The notes under the pieces were generated by a model, which was not told where the DNA came from, did not search any database, and saw nothing but the letters and a program-made list of their open reading frames with translations. Shown here in pieces: positions 34,918 through 43,770 of a stretch of DNA of 64,000 nucleotides (position 1 is the stretch's first letter; every line of letters starts with the position of its first letter). Made by a program: the position numbers and the translations under genes. Source of the stretch: an uncultured Ilyobacter sp. (GTDB lineage Bacteria > Fusobacteriota > Fusobacteriia > Fusobacteriales > Fusobacteriaceae); assembly GCF_963668085.1 (NCBI RefSeq), contig NZ_OY764059.1, positions 868,001-932,000 of the forward strand, given 5' to 3'.

Positions 34918-35976
34918 ATGGGGAAATATATACTGGTTATAAATCCCGGTTCAACTTCGACAAAAATAGCGGTCTATAAAGATAAAAACAGTGTGTTTGA
35001 AAAGAATATTGAACACTCATCAGAAGAGCTGTCTAAGTTTGAAAAAATTACAGATCAATATAGGATGAGGTATAAAGATATCCAAAAGGTATTGTCTGAG
35101 AAGAGTTTTCAATTGAGTGACTTCTCTGCAATAGTTGCAAGGGGGGGACCTGTTGCTGTTTTAGAGCCTGGGGCATATAGAATAAATGAGACCATGGTGG
35201 AGAAACTGATGAATAATCCTTTGGTGGATCATGCATCAAATCTAGGGGGGGTAATCGCCTTTAATTTGGGGAAACCTCTAGGTATCCCTGCGTTTATCTA
35301 TGATGCCGTCTCAACAGACCAGATGACAAGTATTGCAAGGCTTTCCGGAATAAAGGAGATAAGCAGAAAAAGTCTGGTACACGCTTTGAACATGAGGTCG
35401 GTCGGGATGAGTTGTGCCGAAAAAATAGGTAAAAATTATAATGAGGTTAATTTTATAATAGCCCATTTAGGCGGAGGAATAACCATTGCTGTCCATGAAA
35501 AAGGAAGGATGACTGATCTTGTATCAGATGATGAGGGACCATTTTCACCAGAAAGGGCAGGTAGACTCCCAGGGAAAGACTTGGTCAAAATGTGTTATCT
35601 GCATGACGAGGATACAATGGAAAAAAAGCTCAGGGGACAGGGAGGGCTGGTATCTTATCTAGGAACTACCAGTACCATTGAGGTGGAAAAAAGAATAAAA
35701 AATGGAGATGAATATGCAAAACTAGTCTATGAAGCCATGGCTTATCAGATATCTAAAGGCATATGTGAGCTAACAGCAGTGCTAAAGGGAAAGATTGACC
35801 TTGTAATACTCACAGGAGGGATTGCTTATTCTGAGCTTATAACTTCCTGGATTAAAGAAATGGTAGAATGGGTAGCTCCTGTTGAGATAGTTCCTGGTGA
35901 AAAGGAGCTAGAAGCACTGGCCTATGGTGCCCTAAGAGTCATAAATGGTGAAGAGAGGGCTCGTGAATTCAAATAA
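34918..35976 (+). CDS. buk: Butyrate kinase
   Basis: 352 residues of the acetate kinase/sugar kinase/hsp70 fold: N-terminal YILVINPGSTSTKIAVY, central FIIAHLGGGITIAVHEKGRMTD, DDEGPFSPERAGRLP, and C-terminal VILTGGIAYSELITSWI. It makes butyrate and ATP from butyryl phosphate and ADP. Co-transcribed with ptb; GGAGGAAG precedes the ATG. Downstream lies dispersed element C and then a terminator. Confidence 0.95.
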   Translation: MGKYILVINPGSTSTKIAVYKDKNSVFEKNIEHSSEELSKFEKITDQYRMRYKDIQKVLSEKSFQLSDFSAIVARGGPVAVLEPGAYRINETMVEKLMNNPLVDHASNLGGVIAFNLGKPLGIPAFIYDAVSTDQMTSIARLSGIKEISRKSLVHALNMRSVGMSCAEKIGKNYNEVNFIIAHLGGGITIAVHEKGRMTDLVSDDEGPFSPERAGRLPGKDLVKMCYLHDEDTMEKKLRGQGGLVSYLGTTSTIEVEKRIKNGDEYAKLVYEAMAYQISKGICELTAVLKGKIDLVILTGGIAYSELITSWIKEMVEWVAPVEIVPGEKELEALAYGALRVINGEERAREFK

Positions 35977-36006
35977 TATAAGTTGTCTTTTTTTTTAAAT
36001 TAAAGT

Positions 36007-36396
36007 ATTGAATTTATCGGAAAAACTGTGTTACTTTCTTTGCTTGCCCAAAGAAAGTAACCAAAGAAAAGGCACCCCTAAAAAATACCTAAAATCACTT
36101 CTGAACTAACTTTCTATTGAAATATAGTCGGTAAACCTCCTTATTTCAATGAAAGTGGATTTCACAAGATGATTTCTTAACGGCATTTTTTAAAGGGGAA
36201 AGTAGTTTAAAAATTAAAATATTTTTATTTTCACTCTGTGAAACTCTCTCTTTTTCTCTGTGTCCTCTGTGGCCAAAAGGTTTTATCCTTATTCGTGTTA
36301 ATTTTTTTGTCTTTTATAAGATTTTCATTCGTGACAAAATCCTTTGACTTTAATATTCTTGTAAATTCAGTAATTTATCAGAAATTTTTTCAAATG
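36007..36396 (-). repeat. Dispersed modular element, copy C (inverted relative to A)
   Basis: Reads as copy A on the minus strand. The hairpin arms are GTTACTTTCTTTG (36030-36042) and CAAAGAAAGTAAC (36049-36061). Between about 36025 and 36210 it differs from copy A by only a few bases. The CACAGAG block and left module follow at 36230-36396. It sits between buk and lepA. A short frame inside reads SFVTKSFD and NILVNSVIYQ, also found on the complement in copy A, but it follows from shared sequence and has no good start. Confidence 0.85.
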
Positions 36397-36426
36397 GATA
36401 TTATAATTAAAAAATATATAAAAATC

Positions 36427-36454
36427 AAAAAAGGAACCCTAGGGTTCCTTTTTT
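36427..36454 (+). terminator. Intrinsic terminator (perfect palindrome)
   Basis: A perfect 28-base palindrome: AAAAAAGGAACCC and its complement around TA, ending in a T run. It lies just outside element C and probably stops ptb-buk transcripts; it is symmetrical, so it can act both ways. Confidence 0.85.
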
Positions 36455-36704
36455 TTGGGGTAAAAACTTATGGCAAAGTCTTTTAAGTTTATAATGGGGA
36501 ATTAAAAACTGCGGCTAAGACATATCATTGCCATATTCATAACTGGTATTAATATTATAGACCAACACATATTAAAAATCAACATTTATTTCAAAAATAA
36601 ACCTTTTGAATCTGAAAAAGAACTCATTAGTCAAATTTTTGAATAATTTTGTCTATTAGAGGCTAATTATCGACTTTGGTAAAGGACTATACCTTTACTT
36701 TTAG
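36455..36704. other. Intergenic region upstream of lepA
   Basis: About 250 AT-rich bases between the palindromic terminator and the lepA promoter. No gene or recognisable RNA motif is seen. Confidence 0.5.
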
Positions 36705-36733
36705 TTGCATTTTTTCATAGTTTCATTTATAAT
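36705..36733 (+). promoter_or_regulatory. Promoter of lepA
   Basis: TTGCAT (36705-36710), a 17-base spacer, and TATAAT (36728-36733), 37 bases before the GTG start. Confidence 0.7.
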
Positions 36734-36770
36734 ATGGTGTGAAAATTTAGATTTTATAGGAGGACTCAAG

Positions 36771-38573
36771 GTGTTACAAAAATTTAAGAGGAATTTCTCG
36801 ATAATTGCACATATAGATCACGGTAAGTCTACAATTGCCGACAGATTGCTACAACTTACTGGGACTGTATCAGAACGTGATATGAAGGCTCAGGTCTTAG
36901 ATTCTATGGATCTTGAGAGAGAAAAAGGGATCACTATAAAGGCTCAGGCTGTTACCCTCTACTATGACGCAAAGGATGGAAATAGATATGAGTTAAATTT
37001 AATAGATACTCCGGGACACGTTGACTTCATTTATGAAGTTTCTAGGTCGCTGGCTGCATGTGAAGGGGCGATTCTAGTGGTAGATGCTGCCCAGGGAGTA
37101 GAGGCTCAGACCCTTGCCAATGTTTATTTGGCTCTTGAAAATGACCTAGAGGTAGTGCCTGTAATTAATAAAATAGATCTTCCTGCAGCTGATGTGGATA
37201 AAGTGAAAAATGAGATAGAAGATGTTATAGGTTTACCTGCTGACGATGCTGTTCTTACTTCTGCAAAGGCGGGAATTGGTATAGAGGAGCTTTTAGAAGC
37301 TATAATAGAGAGAATACCTGCTCCTGAGCATCAAGAGGAAGGACCTTTAAAGGCTCTTATCTTTGATTCACATTTTGATGACTATAGAGGTGTAATCACC
37401 TATGTGAGAGTACTTGACGGTTGTATCAAAAAAGGTGACAAAATAAAAATTTGGTCAACTGGAAAAGAATTGGAAATATTAGAATGTGGAGTTTTCTCAC
37501 CTGTTATGAGGTCTACAGGTGAACTTAGCTCAGGTTCAGTTGGATATATAATTACAGGGGTAAAAACAATACAGGATACTCAAGTTGGAGATACTATTAC
37601 CCATGCCAAGAAACCTTGTGCAGAACCACTACAGGGCTATAGACCGGCTCAGTCAATGGTTTATGCAGGTTTATACCCTATATCCACAGATGATTATTCT
37701 GATTTAAGGGATGCCCTTGAAAAACTTCAGCTAAATGATGCTTCTCTTTCTTTTGTACCTGAAACTTCATTGGCTCTAGGATTTGGTTTCAGATGCGGAT
37801 TTTTAGGCTTGCTTCATATGGAGATCATCGTAGAGAGACTGAGAAGAGAGTACAGCATAGATCTTATCTCTACCTCTCCATCAGTTGAATACAGGGTTCA
37901 TATGGAAAATGGAAGTTCATATACCATCGATAACCCTTGCGAATTTCCTGAGGCGGGAAGCGGTAAAAAAGCTGTAGAAGAGCCTTTTATAAAAGGAAAT
38001 ATCCTTGTACCGAAAGATTATGTAGGTAACGTAATGGAGCTTTGCCAAGAGAAAAGAGGAGTCTTTATCGATATGAATTATATCGACGAAAACAGAGCCA
38101 TGATAACTTACGAACTACCTTTGGCGGAAATAGTAATAGATTTTTATGATAAGCTAAAATCTAGAACTAGAGGTTATGCATCTTTTGAATATGAGATGAT
38201 TGGATATAAAGAGTCTAAACTTGTAAAAGTGGATATTCTTGTATCAGGTAACCCTGTAGATGCCTTTTCATTCATATCCCATGCAGATCACGCATCTTCT
38301 AGAGGAAGGGCGATATGTGAAAAGCTAAAAGAAATTATTCCTAGACAGCAGTTTGAAATACCTATACAGGCTGCACTAGGGGCAAAGATAATAGCTAGAG
38401 AAACGATCAGAGCATTTAGAAAAAATGTAACTGCAAAATGTTATGGTGGAGATATCACAAGAAAGAAAAAACTCCTTGAAAAACAAAAAGAGGGTAAAAA
38501 GAGAATGAAGCAGATAGGAAATGTTGAAATTCCTCAGGAAGCCTTTGTATCAGTCCTTAAATTAAACGATTAA
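36771..38573 (+). CDS. lepA: Elongation factor 4 (LepA)
   Basis: 600 residues, the usual length. A ribosome-associated GTPase that back-translocates or rescues stalled ribosomes. GTPase motifs: [12 protein letters not shown] (G1), [13 protein letters not shown] (G2), [10 protein letters not shown] (G3), [11 protein letters not shown] (G4). The LepA-specific C-terminal domain ends near [18 protein letters not shown] and [13 protein letters not shown]. The GTG at 36771 is chosen because AGGAGG lies seven bases upstream; the frame extends 22 codons back but those bases contain the promoter. Monocistronic. Confidence 0.97.
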   Translation: MLQKFKRNFSIIAHIDHGKSTIADRLLQLTGTVSERDMKAQVLDSMDLEREKGITIKAQAVTLYYDAKDGNRYELNLIDTPGHVDFIYEVSRSLAACEGAILVVDAAQGVEAQTLANVYLALENDLEVVPVINKIDLPAADVDKVKNEIEDVIGLPADDAVLTSAKAGIGIEELLEAIIERIPAPEHQEEGPLKALIFDSHFDDYRGVITYVRVLDGCIKKGDKIKIWSTGKELEILECGVFSPVMRSTGELSSGSVGYIITGVKTIQDTQVGDTITHAKKPCAEPLQGYRPAQSMVYAGLYPISTDDYSDLRDALEKLQLNDASLSFVPETSLALGFGFRCGFLGLLHMEIIVERLRREYSIDLISTSPSVEYRVHMENGSSYTIDNPCEFPEAGSGKKAVEEPFIKGNILVPKDYVGNVMELCQEKRGVFIDMNYIDENRAMITYELPLAEIVIDFYDKLKSRTRGYASFEYEMIGYKESKLVKVDILVSGNPVDAFSFISHADHASSRGRAICEKLKEIIPRQQFEIPIQAALGAKIIARETIRAFRKNVTAKCYGGDITRKKKLLEKQKEGKKRMKQIGNVEIPQEAFVSVLKLND

Positions 38574-38588
38574 ATATAGATAAATTTT

Positions 38589-38637
38589 ATCAGGCTCATG
38601 TCTTTTTAATAAAAGACTGCGGCCTGATTTTAATTTT
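38589..38637 (+). terminator. Intrinsic terminator of lepA
   Basis: Outer arms ATCAGGC and GCCTGAT enclose an inner hairpin GTCTTTT/AAAAGAC, followed by TTTAATTTTT. Confidence 0.75.
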
Positions 38638-38747
38638 TAATAGTCTATTTAAATAATAAATTTATACTAAGAAAAGTTAATAACATTGAATTTTTTTGTC
38701 TAAAAAGGTATAATTTTGTCTGAATATTTTATAAGCGGAGGCTAAAA

Positions 38748-39968
38748 TTGAAAATATATGACTTAATTGTAATAGGCGGAGGACCGGCTGGGATTTTTGC
38801 CGCCATCTATGCTGCAAAAAAAAATATGAGTGTAGCTATTATTGAGAAAAAAAATAATATAGGGAAAAAAATGCTCGTGGCAGGTTCTGGGAAGTGTAAT
38901 CTGACTCATCAGGGGGAGATAAACTATTTTTTAAATAGATACGGTGATCATGGTAAATTTCTAAAAAATTCCCTGTACAACTATAAGCCTGAGGACTTAA
39001 TTAGCTTTATAGAATCAAAGGGTCTGAAAATGCAGGCTCTGGAAAATGGAAAAATATTTCCTGAAACAATGAGATCAACAGATGTTTTGAATGTTTTAAT
39101 AAAAGAGTTGAAAAAATTAAAGGTAGATATATTTACTGATAGCAGGGTAGTTTCCTCAGAGAAAAAAAATGAAATTTTTAAGATTAAAACTGATAAAGAT
39201 ATATTTTCTGGAAAGAACCTCCTTATATCCACAGGAGGTAAGTCTTATCCTGCAACTGGATCAGAGGGAGACGGCTATAAATTGGCTCAGATGTTTGGAC
39301 ACAGTATAGAGGCTCCGAGACCTGCCTTAACAACTGTATATGTAAATGATTACCCGTATGCAGATCTTTCAGGTATATCTTTTCAAAAGGTAAAAATAGA
39401 ACTTTATAGGGAAAATAAGAAGGTGAAGGAACATTATGGAGATGTACTTCTGACCCACACCAATCTTAGTGGGCCTGGAATAATTGATTTTTCTAGAAAT
39501 TTTAAAAAGGGGGACACTCTTTTTATAAACTTTATAGGGAAAGAATTAGAAGATATTTCTAATGAGCTTATAGAAGCCTCTAAAACAAATGGTAAACAAA
39601 GTATTAAAAGATTTTTTTCTAGGTATAATATTCCTGAAAGATTTTTGAAAAAGTTATTTAAGATACATAGTATAGATGAAGATGTCAAACTTGGAGAACT
39701 TTCTAAAGCAGACAGAGTCCTTCTCACAAATAAACTTTCAAAACATGAATTTGTAATATCTAGGTTAGGGAATTTTGATGTGGCCATGGCTACAGCAGGA
39801 GGAGTCTCGTTGAAGGAAGTAAACCAGAAAACAATGGAATCAAAACTTGTAAAAAATCTTTACTTTGCAGGGGAACTCCTTGATATTGACGGAGACACAG
39901 GGGGCTTTAATATACAGGCTGCCTGTTCTACGGGGGTTTTAGCTGCAAAGAGTCTAAAGCTAAATTGA
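38748..39968 (+). CDS. HI0933/YhiN-family flavoprotein (NAD(P)/FAD-dependent oxidoreductase)
   Basis: 406 residues. The N-terminal FAD-binding Rossmann motif is DLIVIGGGPAGIFAAIYAAKK, followed by KKMLVAGSGKCNLTH, the signature of the HI0933-like group. The ending GGFNIQAACSTGVLAAKSL, with GELLDIDGDTGG before it, completes the flavin site. A central insert (KRFFSRYNIPERFLKKLF) is typical. TTG start with GCGGAGG six bases upstream. Function of the family is poorly defined; some members act on tRNA or quinones. Single gene. Confidence 0.92.
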   Translation: MKIYDLIVIGGGPAGIFAAIYAAKKNMSVAIIEKKNNIGKKMLVAGSGKCNLTHQGEINYFLNRYGDHGKFLKNSLYNYKPEDLISFIESKGLKMQALENGKIFPETMRSTDVLNVLIKELKKLKVDIFTDSRVVSSEKKNEIFKIKTDKDIFSGKNLLISTGGKSYPATGSEGDGYKLAQMFGHSIEAPRPALTTVYVNDYPYADLSGISFQKVKIELYRENKKVKEHYGDVLLTHTNLSGPGIIDFSRNFKKGDTLFINFIGKELEDISNELIEASKTNGKQSIKRFFSRYNIPERFLKKLFKIHSIDEDVKLGELSKADRVLLTNKLSKHEFVISRLGNFDVAMATAGGVSLKEVNQKTMESKLVKNLYFAGELLDIDGDTGGFNIQAACSTGVLAAKSLKLN

Positions 39969-40012
39969 TTATTGGATTTTGAAACTGTGAAAAATATATT
40001 AGAACTCAAATA

Positions 40013-40040
40013 AAAAGCCGTGGTCACAGCCACGGCTTTT
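40013..40040. terminator. Bidirectional terminator between converging genes
   Basis: AAAAGCCGTGG and CCACGGCTTTT form an 11-bp stem with a 6-base loop. It serves the flavoprotein gene and, on the minus strand, fruA. Confidence 0.9.
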
Positions 40041-40057
40041 ATAGTTAGAAATTATTT

Positions 40058-41923
40058 TTATTTAGCTAGAGGTTTCTTGAGGCCACCTATAATAACTGCT
40101 GAAAGCGAAGATCCAGCTATGATGGCAACTAGATACATTGCCGCATTTTTTACAAGGGGAATAACGAATAATCCTCCATGGGGAGCAGGTAATTCACACC
40201 CAAACATCATAGCTAAGCCACCTGCTAAAGCTGAACCTAGTATGCAGGCTGGGATGACTCTTCCAGGGTCTGCAGCTGCAAAAGGAATTGCACCTTCGGT
40301 TATGAATGAAGCTCCCATAATGTAGTTTGTCAGTCCAGACTCTCTCTCTTGAAGGGAGAACTTATTTTTAAAGAACGTAGTAGCCAGTGCGATGGCTATA
40401 GGGGGAACCATTCCTCCAGCCATAACAGCTGCGTGAGGAGCGAGATTTCCAGATTCTATAGCGGCTATACCAAATGTAAATGCCGCTTTATTAACAGGTC
40501 CACCCATATCTACGGCCATCATTCCACCTAGGATTATACCCATTAGAACAAGGTTTCCTGTACCCATATTAGTGAGGAAATTTGCCATTGCTGCATTGAT
40601 GGAAACTACAGGTATCAATATGATTTTCATGGCAAGTCCTGTAAAAAGAAGCCCCAGAATCGGGAAAATAAGGACGGGTTTTAAACCTTCTAATGTCTGA
40701 GGCATACCACTTGTAGATTTTTTTACTGCAAGTACGACATATCCACCTATGAAACCGGCAATTAGACCACCTAGGAAGCCTCCGCCCTGGTTGGCAGCCA
40801 TGAAACCTCCAACCATAGCAGGCATGAACCCTGGTCTGTCAGCTATAGACATACCTATAAATCCAGCAAGAATTGGTATCATGAGGGCAAAAGCTCCACC
40901 TCCACCGATATCCATAAGGAATTTTGCTATAGGACTAAATTCAGGATCAGTGGGATCAAATGCCTTTATTCCAAACATAAAGGATACGGCTATTAGAATT
41001 CCCCCAGCCACAACAAATGGAAGCATGTTAGAAACTCCGTTCATAAGGTGTTTGTAGAACCCTTTTCTGTCACCAGATGAAGATCCAGTCTTTTTTTCAC
41101 CAGCAGCCTTGTATACAGGAGCTTCTTTATTTAAGGCCTTTTTTATAAGCCCTTCTGGATCTCTTATACCTTCTTTTACTGGGACTTCTAAAAGAGGTTT
41201 CCCATCAAATCTATCCATCTCTACTTTTTTATCGGCAGCAATAATTATAGCCTCTGCATCATCTATCTCCTCTTGGGTCAGTGGATTTTTTATGCCGGTA
41301 GACCCGTTAGTTTCTACCTTTATTTTTACTCCCATCTCTTCGGCTTTTTTCTTTAATGAATCAGCGGCCATATATGTGTGAGCAATCCCTGTAGGGCATG
41401 CAGTTACAGCCAGTAAAAACCCACTTTCTTTTGAATTCATGACCTTATCTTCTTCTACAGTTTCTTCCTCTGCATCTTTTTTAGAAATTATAGATATTAC
41501 TTCATCTTTTGTTTCGACTTTTAACAGGGCTTCTCTGAAATCATCATCAAGAAGTGAGGTGGTTAATTTAGTAAGAGTTTCTATGTGAGAATCACTAGCG
41601 CCCTCTGATGCTGCGATCATGAAAAACAACTGAGAAGGTTCTCCGTCGAGAGCGTCATAATCTACTCCTGATTTATGAAGTCCAAAGGCAAGAGCAGGTG
41701 TCTTAACTGCCGCAACTTTTGCATGTGGGATAGCTATACCTTCTTCGAGTCCTGTAGAGGACTGAGATTCTCTTTTTAAAATGGCTTCTCTGTATGCATT
41801 TTTATCATTTAATTTGCCGGCTTTATCAAGAGCCTCTATAAGTTCGTCGATAACAGCTTCTTTTGTATCGCCCTTTAGATCCATAACCATGGTATTTTTT
41901 TCTAATAAATCTAAAATTTTCAT
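40058..41923 (-). CDS. fruA: PTS fructose-specific enzyme IIABC
   Basis: 621 residues in the order IIA-IIB-IIC. IIA: GIAIPHAKV with phospho-His67. IIB: VTACPTGIAHTYMAADSL with phospho-Cys176. IIC: about nine membrane helices from about residue 285 with a GGPVNKAAFTFG motif. It imports fructose and phosphorylates it at C1. It follows fruK by 12 bases and is last in the fruR-fruK-fruA operon. It shares architecture with the 643-residue MngA-like PTS at 52295, from which it is distinguished by the FruK partner. Confidence 0.95.
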   Translation of the reverse strand: MKILDLLEKNTMVMDLKGDTKEAVIDELIEALDKAGKLNDKNAYREAILKRESQSSTGLEEGIAIPHAKVAAVKTPALAFGLHKSGVDYDALDGEPSQLFFMIAASEGASDSHIETLTKLTTSLLDDDFREALLKVETKDEVISIISKKDAEEETVEEDKVMNSKESGFLLAVTACPTGIAHTYMAADSLKKKAEEMGVKIKVETNGSTGIKNPLTQEEIDDAEAIIIAADKKVEMDRFDGKPLLEVPVKEGIRDPEGLIKKALNKEAPVYKAAGEKKTGSSSGDRKGFYKHLMNGVSNMLPFVVAGGILIAVSFMFGIKAFDPTDPEFSPIAKFLMDIGGGGAFALMIPILAGFIGMSIADRPGFMPAMVGGFMAANQGGGFLGGLIAGFIGGYVVLAVKKSTSGMPQTLEGLKPVLIFPILGLLFTGLAMKIILIPVVSINAAMANFLTNMGTGNLVLMGIILGGMMAVDMGGPVNKAAFTFGIAAIESGNLAPHAAVMAGGMVPPIAIALATTFFKNKFSLQERESGLTNYIMGASFITEGAIPFAAADPGRVIPACILGSALAGGLAMMFGCELPAPHGGLFVIPLVKNAAMYLVAIIAGSSLSAVIIGGLKKPLAK

Positions 41924-41935
41924 TTTTTCACCTCA

Positions 41936-42850
41936 CTAGTTTATTTTTTCTATTTTTATCTCATTTATTAAATTTTCTACTTCTGAAAGAGTGCATAAAT
42001 TTTTTGAAAAGGCTGAAGCACTTCCAGCTGCTATCCCTCTGCTGAAACAATCCTCTATACATAGTCCCTCTGCTATCCCCGAAGTAAATCCTCCCACCAT
42101 AGAGTCACCTGCACCTACGGAATTTTGAACTACTCCCTTTGGGACATTTCCAAAGTAAACAGCTTCTTCAGTTATAAGGAAGGCACCATCCCCGGCCATG
42201 GAGATAGCCACATTTTTTGCCCCCATCTTCAGGAGCTTCTGTCCGTACTCTAACATCTCCTTCTTATTCTGAATTTTTACGTCAAAAAGTTCTTCGAGCT
42301 CATGATGATTTGGCTTTATTAAATATGGTTTGGCTTTTACTGCATCTTCTAAGGCTTTCCCATTTGTATCTAATATTACCTTGACGCCTTTTGGAAGGCG
42401 ACTCATAATTTTCTCATAGACATTACTTTCAAAAGATAAGGGAACACTCCCTGCCATAACTAAAATATCTCCTTTTTTCAGTTTTTCTAGCTGTCTGAAA
42501 AGCTCTTCTTTTTTATCCTCGCCTATTTTAGGGGAGTTTCCGTTTATCTCTGTTTCTATATTTCCATTTTTCATCTTTACATTTATACGGGTATCTTCAT
42601 CTAGCTGTATAAAATCACATTTTATATCTTTTTTTGTAAGTTCTTTGTGTATAAAATCTCCTGTAAATCCTCCTAAGAATCCAAGGGCGATAGATTCGTG
42701 TCCTAGGTTCTTTAAAACCTGACTGACATTTATCCCCTTACCTCCTGGAAGTTTATGCTCACTTTTACTTATGTTTACCTTTCCTTCTTGAAAGGAATTC
42801 ATCTGAATTATGTAGTCTAAAGATGGGTTGAGAGTAAGTGTGTATATCAT
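41936..42850 (-). CDS. fruK: 1-phosphofructokinase
   Basis: 304 residues, pfkB family: start MIYTLTLNPSLDYIIQM, LPGGKGINVSQVL, and the catalytic GAGDSMVGGF motif near the C-terminus. It phosphorylates fructose-1-phosphate to fructose-1,6-bisphosphate. It starts one base after fruR and is followed by fruA. AGGAGTG precedes the ATG. Confidence 0.95.
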   Translation of the reverse strand: MIYTLTLNPSLDYIIQMNSFQEGKVNISKSEHKLPGGKGINVSQVLKNLGHESIALGFLGGFTGDFIHKELTKKDIKCDFIQLDEDTRINVKMKNGNIETEINGNSPKIGEDKKEELFRQLEKLKKGDILVMAGSVPLSFESNVYEKIMSRLPKGVKVILDTNGKALEDAVKAKPYLIKPNHHELEELFDVKIQNKKEMLEYGQKLLKMGAKNVAISMAGDGAFLITEEAVYFGNVPKGVVQNSVGAGDSMVGGFTSGIAEGLCIEDCFSRGIAAGSASAFSKNLCTLSEVENLINEIKIEKIN

Positions 42851-42851
42851 A

Positions 42852-43586
42852 CTAACACTCCTTTATTTTAGTTTTTTTTCGATACTCTTCTGCTGGAAGT
42901 TTGTCTGTTATTATTGTACATTCTTTTAATTCTGCAAAGGAAACAAAAGATGTTTTGCCGAATTTATTGAAGTCTCCTAAGATATAAGATTTCTGAGATT
43001 TTTTTATTACCTCTCTTTTTATCTCCGCCTCTTCTATATCCGGTGTTGTATACCCAGTTTTTAAGGTTATTCCGTTGACCCCTATAAAACATTTGTTGAA
43101 ATTGTATTTTTTCAGAGACTCTATTGTTTCTACTCCTACAAGTGCCCCAGTTCTGTTTTTTATCTTTCCACCTGTTAGATAAGCTCTTATGCTGTATTTC
43201 ATAAGCTCAGGTATATGGGTGACACCATTTGTCACTACAGTGACATTTTTATCTTGGAGATACTTTATCATTCTCTCTGTGGTTGTCCCTGCATCGATAA
43301 AGATACACTCGCCGTCTAAAACAATTTTAGAAGCAGCTTCACCTATTTTATCCTTCTCAAATTTATTCTGTATATTTTTGGTATTGAAATCAGCTTCAAA
43401 AGAATTTTCTGGGAAGGTGGCTCCTCCGTGAACTCTCTTTAGAAGTCCGTGCTCTTCTAGATAAGTTAAATCCCGTCTGATTGTTGATTCTGATATTTTT
43501 AAAGTGTCTACAATCTCTTTCATTTTTACGATCTCTTTATTTTTTAAAAGATTTAATATTATGTCGTACCTTTCTTGACTTAACAT
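42852..43586 (-). CDS. fruR: DeoR-family regulator of the fructose operon
   Basis: 244 residues. N-terminal DeoR winged helix: ERYDIILNLLKNKEIVKMKEI, SESTIRRDLTYLEEHGLLKRVHGGA. A DeoR C-terminal sugar-phosphate-binding domain follows with IFIDAGTTTERMIKYL and LTGGKIKNRTGALVG. It is first in the operon with fruK and fruA, so fructose-1-phosphate is the probable effector. AAGGAG upstream. A series of direct repeats lies immediately upstream (43631-43700). Confidence 0.92.
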   Translation of the reverse strand: MLSQERYDIILNLLKNKEIVKMKEIVDTLKISESTIRRDLTYLEEHGLLKRVHGGATFPENSFEADFNTKNIQNKFEKDKIGEAASKIVLDGECIFIDAGTTTERMIKYLQDKNVTVVTNGVTHIPELMKYSIRAYLTGGKIKNRTGALVGVETIESLKKYNFNKCFIGVNGITLKTGYTTPDIEEAEIKREVIKKSQKSYILGDFNKFGKTSFVSFAELKECTIITDKLPAEEYRKKTKIKEC

Positions 43587-43630
43587 CTTATCAACTCCTT
43601 ATTTAAAATATACACTAAGTTTTAAAAAAA

Positions 43631-43700
43631 ATCAACCAAAATAATTCAAAAACAATCAGAAATAGTCACAAAAAACAACACAAAGATTCAAAAACACTCA
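43631..43700. promoter_or_regulatory. Direct repeats upstream of fruR, candidate DeoR-type operator
   Basis: Two near-identical 15-mers, ATTCAAAAACAATCA (43644-43658) and ATTCAAAAACACTCA (43686-43700), with a looser copy AGTCACAAAAAACAACA between them (from 43664) and another degenerate copy at about 43631. Spacing is about 20-22 bases, two helical turns. On the minus strand the unit reads TGATTGTTTTTGAAT, like the direct-repeat operators of DeoR-type sugar regulators. Confidence 0.55.
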
Positions 43701-43736
43701 CAAATTCTGGAAGAGTTGATAAAATAATAAAAAAAA

Positions 43737-43756
43737 TCCTCCCTTTTCAGGGAGGA
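43737..43756 (-). terminator. Intrinsic terminator of ptsI
   Basis: TCCTCCC and GGGAGGA with a 6-base loop, followed on the minus strand by eight T. Confidence 0.9.
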
Positions 43757-43770
43757 AAAATTGATTAAAA

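Noticed and set aside
36705..36770. Longer start for LepA
   Set aside because: These bases hold a -35/-10 promoter, and the family length fits the GTG at 36771 behind AGGAGG.
43644..43700. CRISPR-like repeat array
   Set aside because: The units are short, degenerate and few, with no spacers of even length and no cas genes; an operator array fits better.
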